A stretch of 64,000 nucleotides of DNA from Eubacterium callanderi (GCF_900142645.1 NZ_FRBP01000003.1:1-64000); one strand, 5' to 3'; shown: positions 34,049 through 43,692, counted from the stretch's first letter. A program made the numbers and translations. The notes: a model not told the origin generated them from the letters alone.

Positions 34049-34843
34049 TTAAAGCATTGAACCGGCATCTAAAGGTAATGTGGCTCCTGTGATAAGCCGT
34101 GCTTCATCTGATGTCGCAATCCAGTCTACCATTTTTGAAACGTCCTCTGGCGAGATAAAGGCTACTCCCATCGCACGTTTTTGGCTGAGTTCTTCATTAG
34201 CTTCTTCAAAACTTTCCCAGTTCTTTCCGTTCATATTATTAATATATTTGAGAAATTCTGGGCGTTCTGTCATTGGCGTTTTAACCATTGTAGGACAAAG
34301 CGCATTCACTGTGATACCATATTTAGCTACTTCTTTTGCAAGTGTTTTGGTTAACCCTAAAACACCAAATTTTGACATGGTATAATGACAAAGGTTAGGT
34401 GTGCCTTTGAGACCTGCGGTTGACGAAATATTAATGATACGTCCGCTATTTTGTTTCATCATATATTTTACCGCTTCCTTGTTAACCCGCCATGTTCCAA
34501 GTAAATTGATGTCAATTGTTTGAAGCACAACCTCATCTGTTAATTCCCAAGTCGCTCCAAAGGTCATAATTCCGGCATTACTGATGACAATATCAATTGA
34601 ATGATACTTTTCATCAGCTTCTTTAAACATTTTTTCAACTTCATCTGTTTTGGTAACATCGCATTTTACTGCGAGAGCATCGCCACCCTCTTCTTTAATT
34701 TTAGCTACGGCTTCCTGCACAATATCCGAACAAGTATCAAGACGGTCACCAATAACGATATTAAATCCTTTTTTTGCAAATGTTAAAGCATGGCTCAATC
34801 CCTGCCCTTGAGCGCCTCCAGTAATTACTACAGTTTTTTTCAT
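34049..34843 (-). CDS. Short-chain dehydrogenase/reductase (SDR)
   Basis: The 264-residue classical SDR has the cofactor motif GGAQGQG (9-15), NAG at 89-91, Ser in INISSTAG (about 140) and the catalytic pair Tyr154/Lys158 (YTMSK). An Asp-Arg after the second strand (IGDRLD) suggests NAD(H) preference. GGAGGACTAAA lies in the 3' end of the upstream kinase, so both are expressed together. With a kinase it suggests oxidation of a polyol to a ketose that is then phosphorylated. Confidence 0.9.
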   Translation of the reverse strand: MKKTVVITGGAQGQGLSHALTFAKKGFNIVIGDRLDTCSDIVQEAVAKIKEEGGDALAVKCDVTKTDEVEKMFKEADEKYHSIDIVISNAGIMTFGATWELTDEVVLQTIDINLLGTWRVNKEAVKYMMKQNSGRIINISSTAGLKGTPNLCHYTMSKFGVLGLTKTLAKEVAKYGITVNALCPTMVKTPMTERPEFLKYINNMNGKNWESFEEANEELSQKRAMGVAFISPEDVSKMVDWIATSDEARLITGATLPLDAGSML

Positions 34844-34844
34844 T

Positions 34845-36404
34845 TTAGTCCTCCTTTGATTGTTGATCGATTAAAACTCGGCTTTTTGCCAAATCATCAA
34901 ATATCGGTGTTAGAGCATCATATGATTTCAAGAAGGTCTGATAAAGTTGATCATATACTTCCTTTGCACCTGGATTTGGCTCATTTACACTCTCAACCGT
35001 TACAAGATTTTGCGCTTCATCAAAATCTTTCCATAGGCCGACACAAATACCACCGCACATAGCAGCACCCCATGTATTAGCTTCCTGTTTCATGCTCGTG
35101 CAATAAACGGGCTTCTGTATAACATCTGAAATAATTTGACGCCAAATTTTACTCTTGGCACCACCGCCAATTAGTTTTATATCGGTAATTTTATCTGCGT
35201 TAATCCTGTCTAAAATTTCTAGCATTTCTCTTAAAATAAATGCAACACCTTCCATAATAGAACGACACATATCGCCATAATTATGGCTTATTTCTAAACC
35301 AATAAAGCTGCCTCTTGCATTAATATTTTGTGTTGGTGCTCCGCCTCCTCTTAGATAAGGAAGAAATACTAGACCATGTGCACCAATGCCAGATTCTTCT
35401 ACAAGCCTTTCAATTTCATCATAACTTATTTTTTCTTCAAAGCAATCAAGACCGTTAATGATGTCCCGAATCCATAAGTGACTTAAGCCTCCGGAAAATC
35501 CGACAAGATGTGGTACGTATGAATCCCCTGGAAGACTGCAAAGACATGCAATTTTATTTTGATAATCAAGTAATGGTTCTTTTGAAGAAACACCTACCCA
35601 AGAACCTGATCCAATATACAAGTATGCAGATCCCGGAGCTCCAATCCCAGCACCGGCGGCGGCTATACTTACATCACCTCCACCGACACAAACAGGCGTA
35701 CCTTCTTTTAGCCCCGAGGCAGCAGCAGCTTCCTGGGTAACATGTCCAAGAAGATCTGTAGCTTTTTTTATTTCTGGAAGAACCTCTTTTGTAATGCCAA
35801 TATGTTCTAACATTTTTTCTGACCATGTTCTATTTTCAATATCCATCATTGCTGTCTCAGAAGCATCCGAGAAGTCCGTTGCAATGTTACCTGTTAATTT
35901 AAATCCAATAAATTCTTTAGGCTGTAAATACATCGATGTCTGACAAAACTCATCCGGCATATTTTCTTTATACCAAGCTATCTTATAGCCAGTAAAAGTC
36001 TCTTCGGTTAATCCAATACCCGTAAGATTATAGACCTTGTCTTGTCCCCCCATTTCATCCGCAATACGCTTAACCTGTTCAGTTGTTCGCATATCTGCCC
36101 AAATAAGACATGGATCCATTAACAATTTTCCAGACGCGTCTATTGGAATTAATGCAGACATTTGGCCACTCGGGGCAACGCAAGCAATTTCTTCAGGCGC
36201 AATGTGAGCAGTTTCAAGCAATTCCTTTGATGCCGTACAAAAATATTCCCACCATTCAGAAGGGCTCTGGAGGGTCATATTTAGCCCAGGATACCAAGTA
36301 TTGTATTCTTTATAGCAGGAACCCAAAATATTTGATTGATCATCAAATATCGTCACTTTGATTCCACTTGACCCTAAATCCAATGCCATGATTTTGTTCT
36401 TCAT
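34845..36404 (-). CDS. FGGY-family kinase, xylulokinase-like (third copy)
   Basis: The 519-residue FGGY kinase has MALDLGSSGIKVTIFD at the N-terminus, GGGDVSIAAAGAGIG and LYIGSGSWVGVS mid-chain, and the signature KLIGGGAKSKIWRQIISDVIQKP near the C-terminus. It is the first gene of a two-gene operon with the SDR and is divergent from an aldolase operon. Specificity is not readable from sequence. It differs from the two kinases in the 10-24 kb island. Confidence 0.9.
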   Translation of the reverse strand: MKNKIMALDLGSSGIKVTIFDDQSNILGSCYKEYNTWYPGLNMTLQSPSEWWEYFCTASKELLETAHIAPEEIACVAPSGQMSALIPIDASGKLLMDPCLIWADMRTTEQVKRIADEMGGQDKVYNLTGIGLTEETFTGYKIAWYKENMPDEFCQTSMYLQPKEFIGFKLTGNIATDFSDASETAMMDIENRTWSEKMLEHIGITKEVLPEIKKATDLLGHVTQEAAAASGLKEGTPVCVGGGDVSIAAAGAGIGAPGSAYLYIGSGSWVGVSSKEPLLDYQNKIACLCSLPGDSYVPHLVGFSGGLSHLWIRDIINGLDCFEEKISYDEIERLVEESGIGAHGLVFLPYLRGGGAPTQNINARGSFIGLEISHNYGDMCRSIMEGVAFILREMLEILDRINADKITDIKLIGGGAKSKIWRQIISDVIQKPVYCTSMKQEANTWGAAMCGGICVGLWKDFDEAQNLVTVESVNEPNPGAKEVYDQLYQTFLKSYDALTPIFDDLAKSRVLIDQQSKED

Positions 36405-36647
36405 TGTTCTCTCCTCTTATCCTTCTCTGCAACATTATATTTGCAGAATACATAAAAAACGAAAAAGCATAGTTCTAATAGTGAATTTCAACGCGAAGGG
36501 TGATCATAATTCATTTTATGATATTTATGAAATTATGTTCAATTGAAATATTATCATATTATTTTTGAAAAATCAAGCAAGAAAACGTTAAATACTTTTT
36601 TTGATAAAATATATTGCATTTATTTGACAATGGTGTTATGATTTATT

Positions 36648-36688
36648 TGAACATATGATTTAAATATATTATATTGATCATATGTTCA
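36648..36688 (+). promoter_or_regulatory. Promoter with overlapping operator for the aldolase operon
   Basis: TTGAAC (36648-36653), 16 bp, TATATT (36670-36675) form a plausible promoter. An 11-bp inverted repeat, TGAACATATGA (36649-36659) / TCATATGTTCA (36678-36688), brackets the -35 and -10 boxes and is a good repressor site. A half-site, ATTATGTTCA, lies at 36533-36542 nearer the divergent kinase gene. Confidence 0.6.
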
Positions 36689-36724
36689 TCGCGAAGGGTT
36701 ATATTGTTTTGAGGAGGTATAAAT

Positions 36725-37618
36725 ATGGAACAAAGCAAAAATTTTCGTGGTGTTGTGACAGAATTAATTACACCTTTTAAAAAAGATGGTTCTGTTGATT
36801 ATGAGCTTTTAAAAGGTGAAGTGGAATATCAAATTAAAAATGATATTGTCGCTCTCTTTACCAATGGCCTTGCAAGCGAGGCTTTGTCACTTACAACCGA
36901 TGAACTGATCAAGACAACAGAAGTTGTTGTAAATACAGCTAATGGCAGAGCATTGACCATGGGAAATATCGCATGTCAGACTTTACAGGAAGCAATGAAA
37001 GTTTTAAAGGGTTATGAAGCTGCAGGTGTTGATGCTATCTGTATTGAACAACCATGTGTATATGCTTTTCCACAAAGCGCTCTGATTGACTATTTTTGTG
37101 AGCTCGCAAACGCAACAAAACTGCCCGTTGGTGTTTACAATGCGCCACAAACAAGCAACACACTAACGCCGGATTCAGTCGCTCAAATTTTTAACAATTC
37201 GCCAAACGTGAAGTATTACAAAGAAAGTACCATTGATTTTGTTCATATCCAAAACACTATGCGATTAGTCGAAAAAGACCGAATGGAATTTACAAACGGT
37301 AGTGATGCTACAACTTTTTCAGTCATGCAATTAGGTGGTATTGGCGTTGTATCCCTCATATCAGCTGTTTTCCCAAAAGAAGTCAAGCAGTTAACAGACG
37401 CTATGGAAGATGGTGATTTTGAAAAAGCCCGTAAGGCTCAAGATAGAATCCTTATGATTCGCGAAGCATTGAAAACAGGTCCTTTTGTAGCCGGATACAA
37501 GTACGCTTCCGAATTAATCAATGTACCCTTAGGATATATGCGCAAACCTTTAGCAGAATTAAATGAACAAGAAAAAGAAAAAATAAAAACAAACTTAAAA
37601 AATTTAAATCTAATTTAG
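36725..37618 (+). CDS. DapA-family Schiff-base aldolase/lyase
   Basis: The 297-residue TIM-barrel protein belongs to the dihydrodipicolinate synthase/N-acetylneuraminate lyase superfamily. The Schiff-base lysine is Lys166 in YYKEST and the partner Tyr138 is in VGVYNAPQ. The N-terminal GVVTELITPFKKDGSVD block is typical. Family members act on 2-keto-3-deoxy sugar acids, sialic acid or dihydrodipicolinate. Context with a kinase, SDR and DeoC argues for sugar breakdown rather than lysine synthesis. GAGGAGG precedes the ATG. Confidence 0.88.
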   Translation: MEQSKNFRGVVTELITPFKKDGSVDYELLKGEVEYQIKNDIVALFTNGLASEALSLTTDELIKTTEVVVNTANGRALTMGNIACQTLQEAMKVLKGYEAAGVDAICIEQPCVYAFPQSALIDYFCELANATKLPVGVYNAPQTSNTLTPDSVAQIFNNSPNVKYYKESTIDFVHIQNTMRLVEKDRMEFTNGSDATTFSVMQLGGIGVVSLISAVFPKEVKQLTDAMEDGDFEKARKAQDRILMIREALKTGPFVAGYKYASELINVPLGYMRKPLAELNEQEKEKIKTNLKNLNLI

Positions 37619-37632
37619 GAGGATAAATAAAG

Positions 37633-38292
37633 ATGAATAAAACACAGTTAGCAGGAATGATGGACCACACTTTATTAAAAGCCGTTGCAACTCCCGATCA
37701 AATTGAGGGCATCTGTAAAGAAGCAATCGAAATTGGCGCGGCATCTGTTTGTGTAAATCCCTGTAATGTAAGACAAGCAGCTGAATACTTAAAAAATAGT
37801 AATGTAAAAGTTTGTACGGTTATTGGTTTTCCTCTTGGCGCTAACACCTCTGTTGTAAAAGCTTTTGAAACAGAAAACGCCATCAAAAATGGAGCACAAG
37901 AAGTTGATATGGTTATCAATATCGGGGCGTTAAAAGCTGGTAATAATGAAGAAGTTTATAAGGATATTAGAGCTGTTGTCGAAGCGGCTTGCGGTGTATT
38001 GGTGAAGGTTATTATTGAGACCTGCTATTTAACAGATGACGAAAAAGTCACAGCCTGTAAAATGGCCGCAAAGGCTGGTGCAGATTTTGTTAAAACGTCC
38101 ACAGGATTTGGAACAGGCGGAGCAAATCCACATGATGTTGCTCTGATGAAAAAAAGCATTCCGGCTAGCATGTCTGTGAAGGCATCCGGTGGAATGCATT
38201 CATGGGATGATGCAAAAGCAAATATTGAAGCCGGGGCTGATAGACTCGGTGTTTCTGCAAGCTTAGCAATTCTTGATAGTTATAACGAATAA
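37633..38292 (+). CDS. deoC: Deoxyribose-phosphate aldolase
   Basis: The 219-residue protein is a full-length DeoC. The Schiff-base Lys154 lies in [14 protein letters not shown], with Lys183 in SVKASGG and Asp92 in [12 protein letters not shown] completing the proton relay. It cleaves 2-deoxyribose-5-phosphate to acetaldehyde and glyceraldehyde-3-phosphate. It is 14 bp after the DapA-family gene with a GGAGGA site, and a strong terminator follows. No deoB, deoD or nucleoside transporter is nearby, so it may serve this sugar module rather than nucleoside salvage. Confidence 0.93.
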   Translation: MNKTQLAGMMDHTLLKAVATPDQIEGICKEAIEIGAASVCVNPCNVRQAAEYLKNSNVKVCTVIGFPLGANTSVVKAFETENAIKNGAQEVDMVINIGALKAGNNEEVYKDIRAVVEAACGVLVKVIIETCYLTDDEKVTACKMAAKAGADFVKTSTGFGTGGANPHDVALMKKSIPASMSVKASGGMHSWDDAKANIEAGADRLGVSASLAILDSYNE

Positions 38293-38615
38293 TTCTTATA
38301 TGTTAATACTACAGAAAACCGCAGAAGTTCACAGTATAATTACAAATTTTCTTAGAAAATAAAAGTTTTAAACATAATGAATTTCTTTATTAGCGCTTTT
38401 GGAATATTTCTAAAGCGCTAATTTTTTATCCCTAAAACTCTATAAAAATCAATAATAAAAAAACCCCAAGAAATCTATTTAAAACTAAATTTATATTCTA
38501 TTATTTAGAAAACTTAACACTGTTCCACTTCAAATTTTATTGCACTCGATACATGTAAAGTGTATACTAAGTTTTGCAAAGTATTGTATAAACATTACAA
38601 AGAACGAGGTTAATC
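38293..38615. other. Intergenic region with a fragment related to the small gene at 24421
   Basis: After the terminator, 38461-38501 matches the 3' end of the 58-residue gene at 24421-24597 with few mismatches. Nothing upstream of it matches, so only a tail is left. The rest is the leader of the ABC exporter gene. Confidence 0.45.
38390..38428 (+). terminator. Terminator of the deoC operon
   Basis: TTAGCGCTTT / AAAGCGCTAA perfect stem followed by TTTTTT. Confidence 0.9.
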
Positions 38616-40388
38616 ATGGATCAAAAAGCACATTTTAAACAAACCGTCCATAATCTTTATCAATTACTTCAACGAAAGCAAAAAATCAGCTTTTTCTTCA
38701 TTCTTTTAATCATGATAATTTCTGCTATTCTTAGTCAGATGACACCGCTGGCGATCGGCTATTTAACAGATGATGTTTTGAATACTGCAAACATCCACTT
38801 TATATCGACCCTACCCATACTCATTTTCATTTTAGCCGTTACCATTTTTAATGAAGCTATTAAGGTGATTCGCCGCTTAATCGTTGAAGATACCAGTACC
38901 AGTGTGGAAAAAATGGCGCGGGTTAAAGCTATCCGCTCTTTACTCATGGCACCATTATCGTACTTTCGTCTCAATATGCGCGGTAATATACACGGCCGTC
39001 TGAACCGCAGCCTTGAAGGAACCACCAATATGTTAAAATTAATATTTATGGATTTTGCACCTTCTATCTTTACCAGTATTGCTGCCATTACTGTAATCTT
39101 TATAAAGCTTCCCTTTCTTTTAGCTTTGATCATGATGCTTGTCATCCCGATTGGTATTGGCATTGTCTTAAGACAAATATCGACACAACGGGGAATACGG
39201 GTCGATCTTTTAGAGACAAAGTCTGCAATGGACGGAACGATGGTTGAACTAACTGGCGGTGTTGATGTCATCCGTATTTCAGACAGTGTTGATTTTGAAT
39301 GTGGACGCTTTGAGGATAAATCCGAGTACTTAAGAAAAAAAGAGATGAAACATCATAAAGCGATGGCAAAATACGATTGTTTTAAGTTTATTAACGAAGC
39401 ACTCTTTTCTGTGATTATTATCGGGGCATCTGTTTTCATGGCCTCTAAAGGAATCATCAGTATCGGAACGGTATTAACCGCTTATTTATGTTTTACGCAA
39501 CTTTTAGGACCACTTCAAGAATTGCATCGGATTCTGGATGAACTCTCTGAGTCGACTGTCTTGGCCGAAGAATACTTTAAAATCATTTCGATGCCAAAAG
39601 ATTTTTCTTACGCGCTTCCATCTAACGTTTCTGATGAATTGGATCATTCAAATTGTATCATCAACATAAATGACCTGCATTTTCACTATGAAGAAACGCC
39701 CAATGAACCGATTATTGACGGGCTGAATCTTACCATTGAAAACGGTGAATTTTTAGGGATTGCTGGACCGAGCGGCTGCGGCAAATCTTCGTTTATTAAA
39801 ATCATTTCAAAATTAGAAGCAGCTGAGGGATGTGTTTTCTTAAATGGAAAAAATCTCCTTATGTATAACCGTAAGGAATTAAGCAAAATTATTGCTCTGG
39901 TTCCTCAAAATCCCTTTTTGGTAGCAGGAACAATTTATGATAATATCGTCTACGGCCTGGATGACAAACCGGATTTGGCACTTGTTAAAGAGGCTGCCCG
40001 CAAAGCATACATAAACAACGTGATCGAAAAGCTTCCAGGTGGATATGATTTTTGGGTTTCCGAATCCGGAAACAATTTGTCTGGCGGGCAGCGTCAACGC
40101 ATTGCCTTAGCCCGCATTTTCCTGAGAAAACCACAGCTTTTAATCTTAGATGAAGCCACTTCTGCTCTCGATAACACTTCAGAAAAACATATACAAACGG
40201 AAATTGAAAAGTTGAAAGCAGAAACTGGTACTACCATTATTTCCATTGCGCATCGATTATCGACGCTTAAAAACTGTGACCGCATTATCGTCTTTGATAA
40301 AGGGCAGATTGTTCAGGAAGGGGATTATGATACGTTGACTTCCCGGGATGGCATTTTCAGCGATATGTATCTTGGTATTCTAAAATAA
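38616..40388 (+). CDS. ABC-type exporter, fused permease and ATPase
   Basis: The 590-residue half-transporter has a six-helix membrane domain (about 20-310) and a C-terminal ATPase with Walker A GPSGCGKSS (about 385), Q-loop VPQNPF, signature LSGGQRQR (about 488), Walker B LLILDEATSALD and the H-loop AHRLST. It is of the MsbA/MdlB type exporting lipids, peptides or drugs, probably as a homodimer since no partner gene is adjacent. Single gene between two terminators; GAGGTTAATC precedes the ATG. Confidence 0.9.
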   Translation: MDQKAHFKQTVHNLYQLLQRKQKISFFFILLIMIISAILSQMTPLAIGYLTDDVLNTANIHFISTLPILIFILAVTIFNEAIKVIRRLIVEDTSTSVEKMARVKAIRSLLMAPLSYFRLNMRGNIHGRLNRSLEGTTNMLKLIFMDFAPSIFTSIAAITVIFIKLPFLLALIMMLVIPIGIGIVLRQISTQRGIRVDLLETKSAMDGTMVELTGGVDVIRISDSVDFECGRFEDKSEYLRKKEMKHHKAMAKYDCFKFINEALFSVIIIGASVFMASKGIISIGTVLTAYLCFTQLLGPLQELHRILDELSESTVLAEEYFKIISMPKDFSYALPSNVSDELDHSNCIININDLHFHYEETPNEPIIDGLNLTIENGEFLGIAGPSGCGKSSFIKIISKLEAAEGCVFLNGKNLLMYNRKELSKIIALVPQNPFLVAGTIYDNIVYGLDDKPDLALVKEAARKAYINNVIEKLPGGYDFWVSESGNNLSGGQRQRIALARIFLRKPQLLILDEATSALDNTSEKHIQTEIEKLKAETGTTIISIAHRLSTLKNCDRIIVFDKGQIVQEGDYDTLTSRDGIFSDMYLGILK

Positions 40389-40428
40389 ATCTGTCTCCGA
40401 AATCATTTACCAACAGAAAAACCAGTGG

Positions 40429-40536
40429 TATGGACCGGTTCTGAAAGGGCGTTATGCGGTGATGCCCTTTCGGGCTGTGAAGATTTGTCAGACATAACCC
40501 TTTTACAGGCAGCGCCCTTAAAGGGGCTTTTTTCTT
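40429..40536 (+). ncRNA. Possible structured RNA or complex terminator
   Basis: About 100 nt after the exporter gene can fold as AACC...GGTT, GAAAGGGC/GCCCTTTC (40443-40471) and a final AGC-GCCCTT/AAGGGG-GCT hairpin followed by TTTTTTCTTTTTC (40511-40536). The final hairpin is a normal terminator; the preceding stems suggest either a small RNA or a decayed element end. No known family recognised. Confidence 0.3.
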
Positions 40537-40541
40537 TTTCT

Positions 40542-40976
40542 CTATTTCACCATTTTAACTGTGAACGGGTCAATATATTCTTTCATACTTATTTGATCAC
40601 TCAACTTATCTTCTGATAATTGTTTATTGTATATACTCTTCAATTCTTTTTTCGTTTTTTCCAGCCCTATCAAAACAATATCTTCTCGCCTCAAATTGGC
40701 AGTTTCCGTATTCGTATTTCAAATGCGCGTGTCGACAAAAATCATTAAGAAAGTCGATATTCTGTGTTCCAGTGGAATCTCCATCAACATACGACTATGG
40801 TCCGAACAGGCTTTTGCTTTGATGATTTCGACCCCTGGCTTTCTTTCGACCAATGTTCTCAATATTTGTCCAATAGCCTTTCTTAACTTGTTGTAGGTCA
40901 CCATTCGCCTATATTTCGAAATCATATGTGATATTTGCATTGGATATACTGTATGTGATAAACTTTTTTCTTTCAT
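40542..40976 (-). pseudogene. Decayed IS200/IS605-family TnpA transposase
   Basis: Fragments in three frames follow the order of IS200 TnpA: KEKSLSHT at the start, KYRRMVTYNKLRKAIGQIL and VEIIKAKACSDH in one frame, then HAHLKYEYGNCQF in another, and SEDKLSDQISMKEYIDPFT at the end. The catalytic HxH is SDHSRM instead of (V/P)DHIHM and frameshifts follow, so the gene is dead. The partner TnpB is absent. Confidence 0.75.
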
Positions 40977-41054
40977 ATTGACAGGAGACTTTTTAAACCT
41001 ACGCTTTAGCTTTTTCTTACCACTTGCAAAACGAGTAGTTTTCTTTATAAAAAA

Positions 41055-41085
41055 GATCGCTATTTCCCTAAAGATAATAGCGATC
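41055..41085. repeat. Hairpin at the IS200 remnant's 5' side
   Basis: A 10-bp perfect inverted repeat (GATCGCTATT / AATAGCGATC, 11-nt loop) lies 79 bp upstream of the decayed tnpA start, where IS200/IS605 elements carry their left-end hairpin. Confidence 0.5.
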
Positions 41086-41177
41086 AATCATTTATCCACT
41101 GGTCCTTAAATCCCCTGCGTCTTACTGACTAAACTTTTTATATGTGATTTTATTCCCTTTCATTTCCAAGAATTGCT

Positions 41178-42026
41178 CTAATCTTTCTTTCTAAATACAT
41201 GCTTACAGATAGTTAAAACGGTAAAGGACATCATTCCTAACAGTCCTATCCCAGCTAGAAGTTTTCTTTGTGCGTTTTCTGAAGCCCATTTATTTTGTTC
41301 CTCACCGTTGTCTTTTTTTTCATAGGGAACCCGTTCTCCACGCACCAATAATCGGTGAGTATTTACCGCATAAGGTGTACAAGTCAATAGTGTCACGCGA
41401 TCCTTATTTTCCTCTGGGCTCAAAAATGCTAGCTTTTCAGGCAAGACGATTTCGATCTGGTCTACTTCATAGGCCAAAGTCTTGTCCAGCACATGAATAT
41501 AAAATTGATCACCTTTCTCCACTTCATCCAATCGGGTAAACAGCTCAGCCCCCGGCAGTCCCCGATGGGCGCTGATGACGGAATGGCGATTTTTTCCTCC
41601 AATGGGAAGCGCCGTCATCTCTAAATGACCTGCTCCTTTTTCAAGCACGGTTTCATCTGTTCCATGGTAAATGGGAAGATAAACCGAAATCTTTGGTATC
41701 TCCACATAACCCATGACACCATCTCCATTGGGATTCAGTACATTTCCATAATTATCTGGCAGCACGTAGCCACTTCCTGCAATAAACGGGTCACTTACCG
41801 GATCTCCTGTTAAATTTTCATTATAAACTTCTGCTTCCTCCCAAGCTTGCACTATGGCCGCTTTACCCTGGTTCTCCACGGTTGCCCGGTAAGTCCGGAT
41901 AACCTCTTTTTGTTTTTGCTTTTCCAGATACTGACTGATCACAGGATAAAGGAATATTCCAACCCCTATTACAAAAATAATCATCGCTGTCAAAAACAGC
42001 CAAGAGCTTGTCTTGTTCCGTTTCAT
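41178..42026 (-). CDS. srtC: Class C (pilus) sortase
   Basis: The 282-residue transpeptidase has an N-terminal membrane helix (about 10-30), a C-terminal one (about 253-273), and the class C lid motif DPF at 79-81. Catalytic residues are His154 in SAHRG, Cys216 in LLTCTPYAVNTHRLLVRG and Arg225. Class C sortases polymerise pilin subunits by isopeptide bonds outside the cell. It is the last gene of the pilin operon, 28 bp after the pilin gene; its own ribosome binding site is weak, which suggests coupling to upstream translation. Confidence 0.93.
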   Translation of the reverse strand: MKRNKTSSWLFLTAMIIFVIGVGIFLYPVISQYLEKQKQKEVIRTYRATVENQGKAAIVQAWEEAEVYNENLTGDPVSDPFIAGSGYVLPDNYGNVLNPNGDGVMGYVEIPKISVYLPIYHGTDETVLEKGAGHLEMTALPIGGKNRHSVISAHRGLPGAELFTRLDEVEKGDQFYIHVLDKTLAYEVDQIEIVLPEKLAFLSPEENKDRVTLLTCTPYAVNTHRLLVRGERVPYEKKDNGEEQNKWASENAQRKLLAGIGLLGMMSFTVLTICKHVFRKKD

Positions 42027-42054
42027 TCAAGCAGTACCCACTTATCTCCATCGC

Positions 42055-43692
42055 TTAGTGACTGCACTTTTTCCTTTTAATAAACAATACCATCATTAAC
42101 ACAGCACAGCCCATCAGGAAAATGCCTGTAATGGCAAAAAACATTGTTCCTGTACCACCAGTGGCAGGAAGTGTAAAGCCAGCGTCCTCGGCACGGGTAT
42201 TTTCCACCTGGAATGAAATAATGTTTCCTTCAATAGAAAACGCTTTGTCTTTTATTGGCTTTAACTTGATGGTACCTTCTGCTTGAATTTGGGAAGCATC
42301 ATCAATCGTACCATCCGCCTTGTCTTTTGGAACATTTTTATCCTCAATGGTGATCGTAAGTTTACCTTCGGGCAGGACATATCCATCAGGAGCCCTTGTT
42401 TCTTTTAGGATATAAGTCCCTGCATCCACCCCTTTGAGAAATAAGCTACCATCATTACTAGCGGTTAATGTTGTCGATCCATTTTCCGGATTATAAACAT
42501 ACGTTCCATCCGAACCTGAAAAGTTTAGTGGTGTCTCATCTTCTCCTTCCTCCGCCAGTGTGAATATCGCCCCGCTTAAAGGATTTCCTTCCGCATCAAC
42601 TTTTTTAAGCCAAATCCCATAGGTATAAACATTTTTCATGTCTGTTAGCTCTTTTAAGCTTTCCTCAGTATAGGGATCATTATTATAAACGATATAGGCT
42701 GTATTCTCCAGCGTATTCTTTTCAAAGGCATTTGATGTTACGGTCGCCCGATAAGTGATCTTAATGTTCTGACCACCATATTTTTTAACAAAGTTTTCCG
42801 TAAACAAAATGCGGAAGGTTTTTGTGTCCTCTCCAACGGTTAAACCCGCCTCTGTTTTTATCTCAAAATTTTCCGCTGCTTCTATTTTTTGGTCATTTCG
42901 ATCCCACACAGTAATCGAGTCTTCCTGAAGCGCTAATCCGGTCATCATTTTATCCCCAACTTCAAAATGAAGCGCTGTAGCCTCTGCCGGGTAAGATGGC
43001 GTAAGAACATTCAGTTTATAATCAACCGTATCCCCAATTCCTACGCTCAGATCATCCGCTTTACCCATTACATCTTTAGTAATAGATGGCTCTGCTGATT
43101 TCATCGAACCTTCTACTCCAACCTGCGTGTTCAGCACCCAACTTCCATCTTCATATTTGGGTACAAGCAACGCAGTTGTCGGTTGATAAACCTTCACGCT
43201 GTCTGTCCCCTGGGCGGTCAGGAGATATTCTCCCATTGCCATCTTTGTAAACTCAGCCTTCCCATTTATAGAATTCTGCTTTTTTGGCGTTAATTCAACA
43301 CCACCCGCATTGCTTCCTTTTTTGATCGCTGCGGCTAAACACTCTAAAAATTCTTTGTATTTAGTGGATTGGCCCTGATCATCCCGAAACGCCTCGGTTA
43401 CAGAATCATCGCCTGCTTTTCCTACATAAGCTTTAAAATTTTCCTGTGCCCTCAGCCAATCTGCCACAGAAGCATCCCATTCATACATGGGATTCATGGG
43501 CTGATCGGATACTGGATCGATGTTGACGGTAATAATCTGATAAGCAGACACTTCCACATTGTCTTCCAGTCCACTGACGGTGAACGCTCCGGTCGTATCA
43601 TGCCTAACTTCTTCCGCAAATACTGGCAGTTGAATGGCCATTGCCAACACAAGCGCCAGTGCCCACATCCGCACTTTTCGACTTTTTCTCAT
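42055..43692 (-). CDS. Sortase-anchored pilin subunit with CnaB domain
   Basis: The 545-residue protein has a signal peptide (1-26, ending VFA), an N-terminal pilin region, a C-terminal Cna-B/SpaA domain (KKVDAEGNPLSGAIFTLAEE ... LKETRAPDGYVLPEG) that should form an internal isopeptide bond, and a sorting signal LPATGG near residue 508 followed by a membrane segment and RKK. It is probably the shaft subunit. I could not find the canonical YPK pilin motif; the nearest is VPKYEDG. AGGAGG lies 9 nt before the ATG; the tip gene's stop codon is immediately adjacent. Confidence 0.9.
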   Translation of the reverse strand: MRKSRKVRMWALALVLAMAIQLPVFAEEVRHDTTGAFTVSGLEDNVEVSAYQIITVNIDPVSDQPMNPMYEWDASVADWLRAQENFKAYVGKAGDDSVTEAFRDDQGQSTKYKEFLECLAAAIKKGSNAGGVELTPKKQNSINGKAEFTKMAMGEYLLTAQGTDSVKVYQPTTALLVPKYEDGSWVLNTQVGVEGSMKSAEPSITKDVMGKADDLSVGIGDTVDYKLNVLTPSYPAEATALHFEVGDKMMTGLALQEDSITVWDRNDQKIEAAENFEIKTEAGLTVGEDTKTFRILFTENFVKKYGGQNIKITYRATVTSNAFEKNTLENTAYIVYNNDPYTEESLKELTDMKNVYTYGIWLKKVDAEGNPLSGAIFTLAEEGEDETPLNFSGSDGTYVYNPENGSTTLTASNDGSLFLKGVDAGTYILKETRAPDGYVLPEGKLTITIEDKNVPKDKADGTIDDASQIQAEGTIKLKPIKDKAFSIEGNIISFQVENTRAEDAGFTLPATGGTGTMFFAITGIFLMGCAVLMMVLFIKRKKCSH

